Notes under the pieces: generated by a model
Seen by the model: only the letters and a program-made list of their open reading frames with translations
Told to the model about the DNA's origin: nothing
Database searches by the model: none
NCBI GenBank assembly: GCA_023525715.1
Contig: JAKNSD010000080.1
Location: forward strand, 605,501 to 669,500
Length of the DNA: 64,000 bases
Source: Cichorium intybus
Lineage: Eukaryota; Streptophyta; Magnoliopsida; Asterales; Asteraceae
Reading direction: 5' to 3'
Made by a program: the position numbers and the translations under genes
Shown here: piece after piece, positions 51,791-64,000 of the stretch
Numbering within the stretch: the stretch's first letter is position 1
Layout: the number at the start of each line of letters is the position of its first letter

Positions 51791-54700
51791 TGTCACACCC
51801 CCAAACCGTAATGGCGGAATTGTTCGAGGGTGGATGACTTCATGAACAATATCATAACAAAGTTGAATAATAGTGATTCCAAGCAAAACAACCATCATTA
51901 AATAATTGCAAATGTTACATCGTTTAAAAGTTGCATGTTTCAAATACAATTACAAATGATATCAAAATAAACAAAAACGACGTCGTAACGTCCCTTCGAA
52001 TAGCGCTGAGGTTTACCTTATCAATTTCCTGATAATACAAGTAATTTGAAAGAGTGTCAACAATTAAGTTGGTGAGTTCATAAGATTTTGCGTAAGAAAA
52101 GTCCTTTATTTGTAAACGATAGTATTGAAAACCAAGAAAATCCAGTATTTTCTCATAAAAATGTCCAAGTCTTTAAATCCCAAAGACTAAAATGTAATAT
52201 GTAAACTGTAGTGTAAATTTCTTAGAATTGTATGTTTCCACGTAAACAATTTATAAAAATATTAAGTTGATTATTTTCACCATGTGAGATACCCTATAAC
52301 CATACTGTGACTAGTTGGCCTGCTGCGACGTTCTTCAGGCGTCAGAATGTTAGATATTTGGACACCTCAGACCTGCCGGTCTAGCTGTAGCTAGCAGCTC
52401 AGGTACGGGGTTGTCAAGCCCGTATAGATCTATACTCAAATATCGTGCTCTCTTACCGAGACTCTGGTTATAAAATTCAGGACTTATAGTAGGTACTTAT
52501 AAAAGTACTGTGAAGATTCATCTCACAAAATGTATGTATTCCAAATCAACTTGTTTACGTAAGATTTGTATGTAAAAACTCTTGTAATCGTCAATTATCA
52601 TTTTTCCCATGATAATATAGTAATGTTTATAATTATATAATTTTATATAATTATTTTTGTTATTATAACCTTATGTTCCTAAACTATTCCAATAATAGTC
52701 TATTTTTAGTGTTCCGTCGTAATAACTATATTTTACGAATAATAACGAAATAACTTATTCAAATGATTATAAATATCATCTTTTAAGATATTTTTCACAA
52801 AAATGAGGTAATAACTTGGTATAACCATTTTGCTAGAAAGTGATATTTCCGGTTACAAAAACGTAGTTTTTGTTAGTTTTCGTTTTTATGACGTTTATGT
52901 CAAAACTCTAGTGTTTTACACACTTTATTTATAGTCTTGCATCTTTTACACAAACATAGTATGTCATAATATTCACAATACATGGATCTAACCATTTCCC
53001 ATGTCAAGATCATTTGTATACAACTTCTAGTTTTCATATTTATAACATTTTTATCCAAGATCTAGCATTTTTACACATTTTATTTATAGTTTGGAAACTT
53101 TTACCCAAACATAATATGTCATAATGTTTATCATACATAGAACTAACCATTTTTCATATCAAAAGCATTTTTACACAACAACTAGTTTTATAAACTTGTG
53201 TAAATCATCATTTTTAGCATTTAAACATATGTAAACTTGGATAAAAAACATTAATAGCATTTAAACTTGTATTCTCCTCCAAAAAGGTTTGAAAAGATGA
53301 AAATGAGGGGTATGAACTCACCCTTGTAGTGTGTTTGGCTTAATAACTAGGTAGTTCTTGAAAGATCGGTGGTAGGAACGAAGATCCAAGCCTTGGAGCT
53401 CGGAGGACCCTTGGACAATGCTATTACCCAAAGGTTTTTCATAGATGTTAGTGTGTGTAAATGGTGTAAAACTTGTGTAATATAGATTAAAATCACAAGA
53501 GAAGCTAACTTACCAAGCTTGGAATGTTTTGCACTAAAAATGATGGATGATGAGGGTGGCCGGCGGTGGTTTATGGTGGTGCAAGGTGGTGGCGGGTTGG
53601 AAGAGAGGGAGAGAGGGAGAGAGCCGAGAGGAGAAAGAGAGAGATGTAGGAGAAGTGTGTGTTAGTTCCTTTCAAATGAGATGCATTATAGTTTAATATC
53701 TAGTTTGATTTTTATGCATTTGTTTATTCCTAGCTCCATTATGCCCTAGACTATGCAGTTATCTCGGCCATAAACCTTATAGCGGTCACCTAGCGAGATT
53801 TGATTTAGCGTTTATTGCGGTGGTATAGCGGTGGTATAGCGGGGGTTTTTTTTTGTTACTTTTAGACTATTAATACTACGTAGAATTAATATCACAAAAA
53901 GTTGCATAAAAATGTCACATAAAACATAGATAGTATTCTAATATGAAAAGATAGTATTCTAATATGAAAAGTGTCAACGTGTCAAACATAAATCTAATCG
54001 CAATCCATGGGTTCGGCATCCGAGTCAACATCATTTAATGCATTCACATCTTCCAAAAAGTAAATCTCGGCAAATCTCGGACATTATCTCGGCAAATCTC
54101 GGCGAGATTCTCGCTGGCGAGATTACTGAGCGAGATTTTGATTTTTATCTCGGCCTAAGCCCGAGAAACGCTATCTCGGCGCTATCTCCCGAGATTGACT
54201 GCATAGGCCCTAGATTTTGAATAGTAACCCATGGATTGCATGGGGGCTGGTGGTGTAGCCGGGGGGTGGGGTAGGAGGGGTGGGTGGGTTTGTTTTTATA
54301 AAAATAGCATCCTACTTATATAAAATGTGGGATTTGTATAAAATCGTAAGTCGTTTTAGCGAAATTTTATGAGTTTTTGACGAAACAAAGTTCTAAATAA
54401 TTATTTTGTATAAAAACATTGTCAAACATTTATTTTGATTGATGTATAACTCGTTGGATGTTAAAATACGCGTTTAAGCGCAGTATTCTTCCGATTTCGC
54501 GATTTTTGGCATTTTACCGGAAATCGAATTTGGCTTTGAAATTAAATACTAGATATTATTACGTTCCATATTATATGAATTGTTATTTCATATTTGATGT
54601 TTAAGGCACCACATTTTGTATTTTGAGTCCAAACCCTGTGTATATTTATCCGTTCACAGCGATTTAATGGTTGTAACTTTCACATTCGAACTCCGTTTTC

Positions 54701-54973
54701 GACGTTCTATATATCCACCGGTTCGTATTTACGAGTAGATCGTTTTATGAATATTATTATTCTCAAAATAATAATTGTACAATTATCGACAGTAATTTAT
54801 TGTCCGTATTTTCGATGTTTACTTGATAATTGTTTTGAATTAGCATACGTAGTATTATAATATTTGATAATTCATAGCAAAAGTTATGGAAAATAACTTT
54901 TCAACACATGGATTAACGTACGCTTCGTTTGACTACAGTTGACTTTTATTGACCAAAATTTACAATTGTCACA
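51791..54973. mobile_element. solo LTR, 3.2 kb, unit II
   Basis: Counterpart of 31635-34804 with CGATT on both sides (51786-51790, 54974-54978). It is 13 bp longer, mostly through a 12-bp tandem duplication in the nested MITE. Confidence 0.8.
53751..54206. mobile_element. hAT-like MITE, unit II
   Basis: 456 bp between GCCCTAGA duplicates. A 12-bp GGTGGTATAGCG unit is doubled near 53817-53842 and single in unit I. Confidence 0.72.
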
Positions 54974-56163
54974 CGATTAAACTGAAATTTTAATCAAATT
55001 ATAATGGTTTTAATTATGTTATTAACCTATTAAAAGATAATGAGAAATAATGAGTGACCATTTCATTATTGAACGGATGATGTAAGTAAAGGTCCCTGTA
55101 AGTAAATGACTAAGTGCTAAAATGGGAAGGAAAAAAATAAGATGCGTGAGATGACCCAACGTATGCCATATGTTTCAAAGTTGATGTTGTAGGATCAAAT
55201 TGTGTTTCAAAGTTGATGTTGTAGGATCAAATCCTATTAAAATCATTTTTAATATGAAAACTAAAAGTAGAAAATACAACATTTAACTTTTATTTTTTTA
55301 GGAATTGAACCTAGAGGCTAGAACCTATACATTTATTTTGTTTTTAGTCAAGTTTACAAAATTCGGGTTTTTGAACCTTCAAATTATTTGCTTTAAATGT
55401 TGTGTTTCAATTTCTCGCGAAAGAATATATATACTCCTCCTAAATTATTCGTGAATTTTAGTATTTGTGCAAATTTGCAGGTAAAATTAGCAAGGCTTTT
55501 CTGTGATATTTGTGTAGGAAAAAGTAACAAAGCAATTTCTCAAGCCTTTCTAGCGACCTTGGTCATGTGTAGCAATTCTCAAGCCTTTTTAGTGACTTAG
55601 TGGTCGGTTTGTGATAAACGGGGAAAAATTTTGTCACATGGTAAATAAATCCATTTGAAATTTAAACACTCAATTCAAATAATTGCAAAATCACTCAAGT
55701 CTGATCGCTCAATGTTAAAAGTGACAGTCACGACTTGTCAGGCCATCAACTGAGTTGGAAGCAGTCTCAACCCTAATTGGAGCTGGTCCTCGGGCTTATA
55801 CCAACCTGTCTTTGTTGTAACAAAATTTATGAAAATCCATTGGACCCGTTTGTAATTGTCCAAGGTCGTATAAAACCATGTTTTCTAGGCATAGACCCTC
55901 AGGCTTAGGTACATCTACGCACCTCGACTCAAAATTTGAAACACAAACCTTCAAAGTCTAGAACCAATGCGTAAAATATTATAAATTAAACAACATCCAA
56001 CATACGTAAATGGTACTCAAAATCATCGACAAAACAAAATGGTACTTGGTTTAACATTTTTTATTGGTTTAAAAAGCGGCACCTTACTGTTAAACATAAT
56101 CCTATATATGAAAATAAAAAGTGCTTTAGAAGATACCTGATATTCACTACCATGCTTTGGTAA
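54974..56163. other. spacer and 3' flank of HSP70 copy 4
   Basis: Counterpart of 34805-35987. A 9-bp direct duplication near 55316 (CTAGAGGCTAGAACC) is private to this unit. No gene recognised. Confidence 0.5.
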
Positions 56164-58592
56164 CTAAAATTCTTCCATGCATGTAGACTCCAAATGAACC
56201 TTCATGCGCTGAATCTCATCAACAGATGCAGCTCGGTTGTGCTCCAGCCAGTTGGTCGTCTCAGCAATTGCATTCTCCATTTTCCTCGAGCTTTTACTAT
56301 CCACCATATTTTTTATCTTATTCTTCATGTTGTATATGCAATCCTCCAATGTATTCAATGCATCAGCTTTCTTTTTGTATTCTTGGTCCGCCCGTTTGTA
56401 CTTCCCAGCATCCTTTACCATCTTCTTAATTTCTTTCTTGGATAGCCTGCCATTTTCATTGGTAATGGTAAGTTTCTTTGTCTTACCCGTTGACAATATC
56501 TCCACCGTGACTGTGAGGATACCATTAGCATCTATATGAAAGCTCTCTTCGAGAGTTGCAACTCCTTTTGGAGCCGGTGGTATTCCAGAAATTGTGAGTT
56601 TCCCCAACAAATGGTTATCTGTAGATCTGGCTCTTTCACCTTGATGCACAAAGACGTTTACCGAAGATTGGTTGTCATAAACTGTAACATAAGTTTTGGA
56701 TTTCTCCGTAGGTATTGGGGTGTTCCTTGGGATCACAACATCAAATACTTCTCCTTTTATTCCTACACCAAGGGACAAAGGAGTGACATCCAATAATAAC
56801 AAATCTCGACAACTCCTATGACTGTTACTGCTTAACTTCTCAGCCATAACAGCTGCACCGTACGCAACAGCCTCATCGGGGTTTAGACTTTTGCATAACT
56901 CCTTCCTGCCAAAAAGTTCCTGCAACATACTCTGTACCTTTGGTATTCTAGTCGAGCCACCAACAAGAATAACCTTGTTTACACACGATTTCTCCATCTT
57001 TGCATCACTCAAACACGTCTCCAAAGTCTCCACACACTTATGGAAGAATTCCATATTCAGCTCTTCAAATTTAGCTCGACTAAATTTCATAGAAAAATCA
57101 ATCCCCTCATGCAAACAATCTAGCTCGATTGAAGTCTGAGTATTGCAAGAGAGAATCCGCTTTGCTTTCTCACAAGCACATCTCAGTCTCCCCAATGCTC
57201 TTTTGTTACCTGTCAAGTCCTTATTCCATCTCCTCTTGAATTCCCGAGCACAGTGATCCACCATGCGGTTATCAAAATCCCCACCTCCCAAATGCGTGTC
57301 ACCAGCAACGGCTTTCACCTCAAAGGTTTCCCCTTCAGCAATGGTCAATATAGAGACATCAAAAGTGCCACCACCAAGATCAAAGACAAGCACATTGATC
57401 TTGCCTGTAATATCAAACTTATTGTCTAGACCATAAGCGATTGCTGCTGCGGTAGGCTCGTTTATCATGCGAATGATATTAAGTCCAGCAATAGCACCAG
57501 CATCTTTTGTTGCTTGACGTTGTGAATCATTAAAGTAAGCTGGGACCGTTATCACGGAATTTTTCACGGGTTTTCCGAGGTAAGCCTCCGCAGTTTCTTT
57601 CATCTTGCCAAGAATCATCGATGAAATTTCTTCAGCCAAAAATTCCTTTTCTTGCCCTTTGTAGGAGACAACAATCTTTGGTGTGTCGGTAGGACCTTCT
57701 ATGATCTTAAAAGGCCATAACTTCATGTCTTCCTGCACCTTGGAATCACTGTATCTCCTTCCAATCAATCTCTTAGCATCTGAATACCCACAGTTAGTTA
57801 AGCCAATACCCAAGCGAAATGCTGAAAACCAACTATATAAATAATGAATTTATAAATATAAAGCAGCTCTACTGCTCTAGGAGTATATTTCTTGGTTGAT
57901 CGTTAAAAGACAAAGCATTATGCACCAGAATACGCAAACAAGCACCAAGTAGATATCCCAGTCTCCGCAAAACCTTGCGCTCATACTTCATAGGAAATTA
58001 ATGCAATCGAGATTGTCCAATATTCCCAAAGAAAAAGTTGTCATGGTGTATTTGTTGTTTAGTTGGTTTTTCATCACACTCATGCAGACCTAAACCGAAA
58101 AACCCCTAAAACTTTAAAACCCTAAACTGGAGCAATTGCGGTAATCTTGCTTAAAAGATTGATTTAACAAAAAGATCAAAGAGTTCACTAGATTTAAATC
58201 TAGTTCGCATAGCAGAAATTTCATTCTGGAACAATTTTCTTAAGATCGAACTAACGTTCTGATGTCTCTAATCTAATGTTATGTGTCTCTTATGATTCTT
58301 TCTGCTGAATATGGAAGGTACGTTTTTATGCTTTAAAAGAGTAAGAGCATTAAAACAAACTAGAAAAAAGGTTACCAAATATAGTGTTAGCAGGGTTCAT
58401 GGTCGCTTGGTTCTTGGCGCCATCACCGACGAGACGTTCAGCATCAACAAAAGCAACACAAGACGGTGTGGTTCTGTTGCCTTGATCATTCGGAATAATT
58501 TCGATGCGATCATGCTTCCAAACAGCGACACATGAGTACGTTGTTCCGAGGTCAATGCCGATCGCCGGTGCGTTATTTCCTGTGCCGTCCAT
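56164..58592 (-). CDS. HSP70 copy 4 (type A), intact
   Basis: Exon 1 58376-58592, intron 57780-58375, exon 2 56164-57779; 610 residues, ending CMEEF. The start MDGTGNNAP has no upstream in-frame extension, which fixes the start for the whole family. The 3' half equals copy 3. The 5' half is the most divergent of the type A genes: NKFDITGK, AGAIAGLNIIRM, FVDAERLVG and NKVILVGGSTR (K where the others have E). HLGGGDFD replaces HLGGEDFD, so the conserved glutamate is lost here too, to glycine. Its intron and promoter differ from copies 2 and 3 and have no matching TATA or heat-shock-element arrangement close to the ATG. Confidence 0.93.
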
Positions 58593-60235
58593 TGAAGTCC
58601 TTCAAAATAAAGTAATCGCCTGTTTTCACTCAACTTAAGTGGGTGTTGTAGTGCTTACTTTTTATCTTTTAGAAAACTTAATAAAGTATAAGATACTATA
58701 TTTCACACCTCTCATACTTGTCTCCTAAGTAACAAAAAGTTAATAAATTATAAGGGAGGAGGTCCTATTTATTAAAAACTGTTAATCGATTTTTAATATA
58801 TTTTTAAAATCTAAAAAGTTAATAAGTTGATTTTATAAACCATCACGAACACTCAATGTTAATTTTATAAATAAATATAGATAAAACTTTATAAATAGTC
58901 TATATCATTTTTACAGATATCAATTTTAATCATTAACTTTAAAAGACCTTATGGATTGTCTATGTGGTTTGAAAAAATATTATAAATGGTTTATCCGTCA
59001 ATTTTGCCGTTAACACATGATGGATGATGGCAAAATGATATTTTCCATAAAGATAACATTTATGATTATTAATTTTAGTATTTTTTTAATATATTTTTTA
59101 ATGATTTTGTATTAAAATAAAAACCCAACGTACAATCGTTTCTCCAAAGCTTATCGGTGGCCACAACACCACTTCTCGCGGTCAATGGTGGGTGAGTCAC
59201 ATTTTAACCCTTCAATTAATTTTCAATTCAACTTAACATTCAATAGGCAACATAATAGTGATTACAAATCAAACTAGCTATATCTAATACATCTTTACAT
59301 TCTAATAAAGCACTATTGAGTATGCCACGTGGCATCCTCTAATCGCATTCCCAGATCTTATAATTATACTACAATACTACAATTCGAGAACTAATTGGCG
59401 TTGTTTTAGCTTCATTTTTTCAACATCTATATTATATATTAGATACTTCATTTTTCCCTAATTATACATAATATATATAAAGAAACAAACATTTTCATAA
59501 CTCGGTGGGAGAAACGATAGTAGAATAAGAACAAGAAACTAAGGAACGAGTTGGTTTTGGGTTTTCTTCTAAGGAATAAACATCCCGATGATATGTGTGT
59601 GTATATACATGAGTATATGTGCCTACGTGTGTCGCTCTATTAAAAACAATATGTAGTTATACAAATTATAATATTAAAGAAAATAAACGACTAATTACCT
59701 TTGAACGTGTACATGTTTTTACATATATAAATATTATGTACAATTTGGAGAAAATAAAGTAATTGATGTATAATAAAAATGTTTAAAAAAATGAAGCATA
59801 AAAAATAACGTTTAGGCCTTGAAAAATAAAAAAAAATAAAAAAATCGGCCACTATTCCGTAGGCAACTCCAACAGAATACCTATCAACTAACGCTGTCGG
59901 TCATTATACGGTTGGTTATCGGTTGTTATCGTTTTCCGAATCTGTTGTAAAAGAAGATTAAATGAAGAGTGGCATTACCTTGATCTAGTCGGAGCAGTGA
60001 AGATGACGGTGGAGTACGGCGGAAAGGCAGCAGGAGGAAGCCGGAATCGGAGACGCGATGGAGCAAGAAGAACGAGACTCAGTAGCGTAGGAGCGAAAAC
60101 TGATTTTTTATGATGAGCACACACATACGGTTTTCAACATTTACTTGGCGTATTATGGTTTTTTGCTTTTTGACTTCTAATTTTTCTTTTGACTATTACT
60201 TTTTTTGTTAGTAAAAAGAGGAAAACGAAAATATA
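58593..60235. other. spacer 4-5, unrelated to the other spacers
   Basis: AT-rich, with no gene recognised. It contains a perfect 14-bp G-box palindrome (59322-59335) and, at about 59950-60110, a GC-richer stretch that looks like captured 5'-leader sequence of the CACTA-type element ending at 60512. Confidence 0.5.
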
Positions 60236-60512
60236 AGCGGGATTAGGAGCGAAAATTGATTTTGATCGAATATAAAACTTTTTGTGGCATATTTTAAATT
60301 GTAATATTTAAAATGCAGACCTTTTAGTGACATTTTAAATTATTGTATGACACTAATAAACAAGGATATTAGCGGCATAATATATTAAGTGCCACTAGAT
60401 CTATTAAGTTTTTAGTGGCACATAAAATATGTCACTAAAAACATAATATAGTGGTACAAAAAACATATGCCACTAAAAATGTGTGCCACTAAATGTAATT
60501 TTTTTTGTAGTG
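60236..60512. mobile_element. one end of a CACTA-type element
   Basis: Ends TTTTTTTTGTAGTG at 60512. The 270 bp before it are crowded with GTGCCACTA and TTTAGTGGCAC-like motifs on both strands, as in the subterminal parts of the element at 1322. The other end was not found, so the element is truncated or its far end has decayed. It was inserted into a MULE-derived sequence, which resumes at 60513. Confidence 0.6.
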
Positions 60513-60578
60513 AGTGATAGATTTGGAAGAGAAGCAGAAGTGAGGAATGAGCAAAGCTAAAACTGTAGATGGCATTGG
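60513..60578. repeat. fragment of the outer-MULE family
   Basis: AGTGATAGATTTGGAAGAGA and the next 45 bp match about 26159-26224 inside the complete MULE at roughly 90% by eye. It is cut on the left by the CACTA end and on the right by an LTR. Confidence 0.55.
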
Positions 60579-60827
60579 TGTGATAAGTAATAATTCAGAA
60601 TTATTTGGTTTTCTAGATGCTTACATAAGTGTTTATACCACATCCTTGCTTACCACATTCTTGTTAGATTTCTGGAAGTTTGAAGTATTCAAAGTCAAAT
60701 AAATCTTTTTTAAATTAGTTGGTAGGTAATAAACTTGGGTATAAATAGCCATGCAAGAACTTGAAACATTGTACCACTCCTAAGTTATCAATAAACACTC
60801 CTTCTTCCCAACATTTGGTATCAGAGC
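60579..60827 (+). mobile_element. LTR plus primer-binding site of a truncated retrotransposon
   Basis: A sequence beginning TGTGATAAG and ending CCCAACA (about 235 bp) is followed by TT and TGGTATCAGAGC (60816-60827), the initiator-methionine primer site. No coding region or second LTR follows, so only the 5' end remains. About 220 bp after it are leader-like with no frame. Confidence 0.6.
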
Positions 60828-61052
60828 TATAGAGTAGCTTCTGAGCAGCCACTTGTTTTTTTTGGTCAAAAAGTTTTGTCTCTAAATCAATTTCCGAGCA
60901 CACCATTGGAAAGGTCTCGTTCTCACGATTCCGAATATATATTTTTAATTATATATTAGTCTTTTATTCTTGTCCATTGATTGCTAGATCTAATAACTTA
61001 AAATAGGGTTTTATGGTTCTATGGATAAAAAAGGATTTTATGTTGATCCTCT

Positions 61053-61054
<2 letters not shown>

Positions 61055-61116
<62 letters not shown>
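61055..61116. repeat. (AT)n microsatellite
   Basis: About 62 bp of pure AT. Confidence 0.95.
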
Positions 61117-61118
<2 letters not shown>

Positions 61119-61319
61119 CTTCCTTTCCTTTTCCTCTTTTTACATTACAGCAATTGAAAACTGTTCACAGCAACTTGTTCATAGAAACTTGTTTTTACAC
61201 AGCAATCGAAAACTCTTCCTTTTCCTGTTTTTATATATATATACGTGTACTTTCCAAGTTAACAGAAACTTGTTCACATTCTTTCCTGCACTAAAAATTG
61301 AAGATTGCTGCAAAAACCC

Positions 61320-61540
61320 CAGCAAACCAAAACTTGGCCCAACATAGCCCAAACCAGTTTCAACCGAACCGGTTTTGATTCCGATTTCAACCAAACCGGT
61401 TTCACCCAAAACGATTACGATCCGGTTCGAACTGGTTCCTATAGGTTCGGGATTTCCATGCTTCAATCCGGTTTCGATCCGATCCTGTTTTTGACCAAAC
61501 CGGTTTTGACTTTTTTGACCAAAACCGAACCGGTTTGAAG
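61320..61540. repeat. degenerate repeat rich in AACCGGTT
   Basis: About 220 bp with four AACCGGTTT palindromes (near 61367, 61395, 61499 and 61529) and further ATCCGGTT or AACTGGTT variants, separated by TTGACC and TTTCAACC-like words. No gene recognised. Confidence 0.6.
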
Positions 61541-61559
61541 AGAAATTCCAGTTTGTTCA

Positions 61560-61828
61560 CCTCTAGGGACAGGGTCATATAAAACCACATTTTCAAGGCA
61601 TGTAAATGGTACTCAAAATCATAGAAAAAACAAAATCTACAAACTTCAAGTACCTTGCCTGAGCAGCCAAAATAGCATTCCAAAATTCATGTTTTGGTTC
61701 CCAGCTGATCAGACAAATACAAAATGGTTCTTGATTTAACATTTTTGGTTGGTTAAACATCATCACATATACATGAAAATAAAAACTGTTTTAGAAGTTA
61801 CCTGAGTTTCACTACAATGATTTAGTAA
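61560..61828 (-). other. 3' flank / probable 3' UTR of HSP70 copy 5
   Basis: Matches the copy 1 flank (1-273), including the segment missing after copies 2-4. Confidence 0.6.
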
Positions 61829-64000
61829 CTAAAATTCTCCGATACATATAGACTCCAGTTGTTCCTTCAGGAGCTGAACTTCATCAACAGATGTAGCTTG
61901 GTTGTGCTCCAGCCAGTTGGTCATGTCAGCAATGGCTTGCTCCATTTTCCTCAAGCTTGTACTGTTTGCCATATCTTTCATCTTATTCTTCATGTTGTAG
62001 ATGCAATCCTCCAATTCATTCAATGCATCTGCTTTCTTTTTGAATTCTTGATCCTCCTGTTTGTACTCCTCAGCATCCTTTACCATCTTCTCAATCTCTT
62101 CCTTTGAGAGTCTTCCATTTTCGTTGGTAATCGTGAGTTTCGCCGTATGACCGGTTGATATTATCTCAGCTGTGACTGTGAGGATGCCATTCGCATCTAT
62201 TTCAAAGCAGTTATTGAATCCCGCAACTCCTTTTGGAGCCGGCGGTAGTCCAAAAAGTGTGTACCTCCCCAACAAATGGTTATCAGTAGATTTGGCTCTT
62301 TCACCTTGATATACCTCGATACGGGTCGAAGTTTGATTGTCAAAAGTTGTAACAAACAATTTTGTTTTCTTCGTCGGTATCGGAGTGTTTCGGGGGATCA
62401 CAACCGTAAATACTTCTCCTAAAGTTTCTTGACCAATGGACAAAGGAGTGACGTCCAATAACAACAAATCTCGACAACTCGTATGACTGTTACTGCTTAA
62501 CTTCTCAGCCATAACAGCTGCACCGTACGCAACAGCCTCATCGGGGTTTAGACTTTTACATAACTCCTTCCTTCCAAAAAATGCCTGCAACATACTCTGT
62601 ACCTTTGGTATTCTAGTCGAGCCACCAACAAGAATAACCTCGTTTACACACGATTTCTCCATATTTGCATCATTTAAACACGTCTCCAAAGTCTCCATAC
62701 ACTTATGGAAGAATTCCATATTCAGCTCTTCGAATTTGGCTCGACTAAATTTCATAGAAAAATCAATCCCCTCGTGCAAACAATCTAGTTCGATTGAAGT
62801 CTGAGTATTGCAAGAGAGAATCCGCTTTGCTTTCTCACAAGCACATCTCAATCTCCCCAATGCTCTTTTGTTACCCGTCAAGTCCTTATTCCATCTCCTC
62901 TTGAATTCCCGAGCACAGTGATCCACCATGCGGTTATCAAAATCTTGACCTCCCAAATGAGTGTCACCAGCAACCGCTTTCACCTCAAACGTTTCCCCTT
63001 CCGCGATTGTCAAAATAGAGACATCAAAAGTGCCACCACCAAGATCAAAGACAAGCACATTGATCTTGCCATTAATATCAGACTTATTGTCTAGACCATA
63101 AGCGATTGCTGCTGCGGTAGGCTCATTGATCATGCGAATGACATTAAGTCCAGCAATAGTGCCAGCATCCTTTGTTGCTTGACGTTGTGAGTCGTTAAAG
63201 TAAGCTGGGACCGTTATCACGGAATTTTTCACGGGTTTTCCGAGGTATGCCTCGGCAGTTTCTTTCATCTTGCCAAGAATCATCGATGAAATTTCTTCAG
63301 CTAAAAATTCCTTTTCTTGACCTTTGTAGGAGACAACAATCTTTGGTGTGTCGGTAGGACCTTCTATGACCTTAAAAGGCCACAACTTCATGTCTTCCTG
63401 CACTTTGGAATCACTGTATCTCCTTCCAATCAATCTCTTAGCATCTGAATACCCACAGTTAGTTAAGCCAATACCCAAGTGAAATGGTGAAAACCAACTA
63501 TATAAGTAAAGAATTTATAAATATAAAGCAGCTTATAAGACAAAGCAGAATACGAAAACAAACATCAAGTAGATATACCAGTTCCCGCAAAATACGTCAC
63601 AGTAAATTAATGTAATCGAGACTTTCCACCAATCCCAAAGATAAAAGCAGTCGTGGTGTATTTGTTGTTTAGTTAGTTTTTGTCACAATCATATTGACTG
63701 AAACCGAAAAAACCCTAGAGCTTAAAAAACCCTAAATGGGAGCAATTGCGGTAACCTTGCTTAAAAGATGGTTTAGCAACAAGGGTCAAAGAGTTCAATA
63801 GATGAAAAGCTCGCTCACATTGTAGAAATTTCATTCTGCAACATTTTCTAAAGATCGAACTACCGTTTGACGGTTCTAATCTACTTGTATGATTCTTTCT
63901 GCTGAATATGGAAGTTTCTTAGGCGTTATAAGAAGAGCGGCATTAAAAACAACTAGAAAAAAGGTTACCAAATATAGTGTTAGCAGGGTTCATGGTAGCT
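61829..64000 (-). CDS. HSP70 copy 5 (type B), 5' end outside the window
   Basis: Exon 2 61829-63444, intron 63445-63968, and the last 32 bases of exon 1 (63969-64000, ending ANTIF); the start lies beyond the edge. No stop or shift is seen. The substrate-binding domain is type B (SIGQETLGEVF, VYQGERAKSTDNH), ending CIGEF without EEVD. The ATPase part at 62622-63467 appears identical to copy 3, including HLGGQDFD and CLNDANMEK, and the match stops in the first bases of the intron. The gene is thus a chimera of a copy-3-like ATPase domain and a copy-1-like substrate domain. A private change gives LQAFFGRKEL in place of LQEVFGRKEL. Confidence 0.93.

Overview
The window is nuclear DNA of a flowering plant. 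It holds a tandem array of cytosolic-type HSP70 genes with split exons, all on the minus strand, in spacers made of nested plant transposons (Copia, CACTA, Mutator-like, PIF/Harbinger, hAT-like, Helitron, long solo LTR) and long AT/CT microsatellites. The repeat types would fit a eudicot, perhaps Asteraceae, but the family is a guess.

Layout. Five HSP70 copies are read right to left: copy 1 (274-12328, broken), copy 2 (20402-22820), copy 3 (35988-38406), copy 4 (56164-58592) and copy 5 (61829 to beyond the right edge). Each intact copy has a 217-nt first exon, one intron of about 0.6 kb (copies 2-4) and a 1616-nt second exon, giving 610 residues. All carry the three HSP70 signatures but stop short of the glycine-rich tail and the EEVD terminus of ordinary cytosolic HSP70. 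Two substrate-binding-domain types alternate along the array as B-A-A-A-B (copies 1 and 5 against 2, 3 and 4), while the ATPase domains are nearly uniform.

Copy 1 is split by a 9.6-kb Copia element (TSD TAAAT), whose 5' LTR is itself split by a 2.5-kb CACTA element (TSD GAT). The Copia element appears to start gag inside its LTR and to need splicing across the primer-binding site. Its gag-pol frame now has one nonsense codon and one frameshift.

Spacers 1-2, 2-3 and 3-4 are versions of one unit: a Mutator-like element with a second one nested in it, a decayed minus-strand Copia, a PIF/Harbinger transposase remnant and, in the two younger units, a 3.2-kb solo LTR carrying an hAT-like MITE. Units I (about 20.8-36.4 kb) and II (about 36.4-56.6 kb) are nearly identical. 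Copy 3, at their junction, is a mosaic of copies 2 and 4, which is what unequal crossing-over between HSP70 genes would leave. After that event a 4.6-kb Helitron carrying DnaJ zinc-finger and importin-like exon fragments entered unit II only. Spacer 4-5 is unrelated and contains fragments of CACTA, MULE and LTR elements and a patch rich in AACCGGTT.

No bacterial-type system, CRISPR array, rRNA or tRNA gene was seen. The most interesting material is the recombination history of the HSP70 array, the LTR-spanning gag intron, and the Helitron-captured DnaJ and importin exons.
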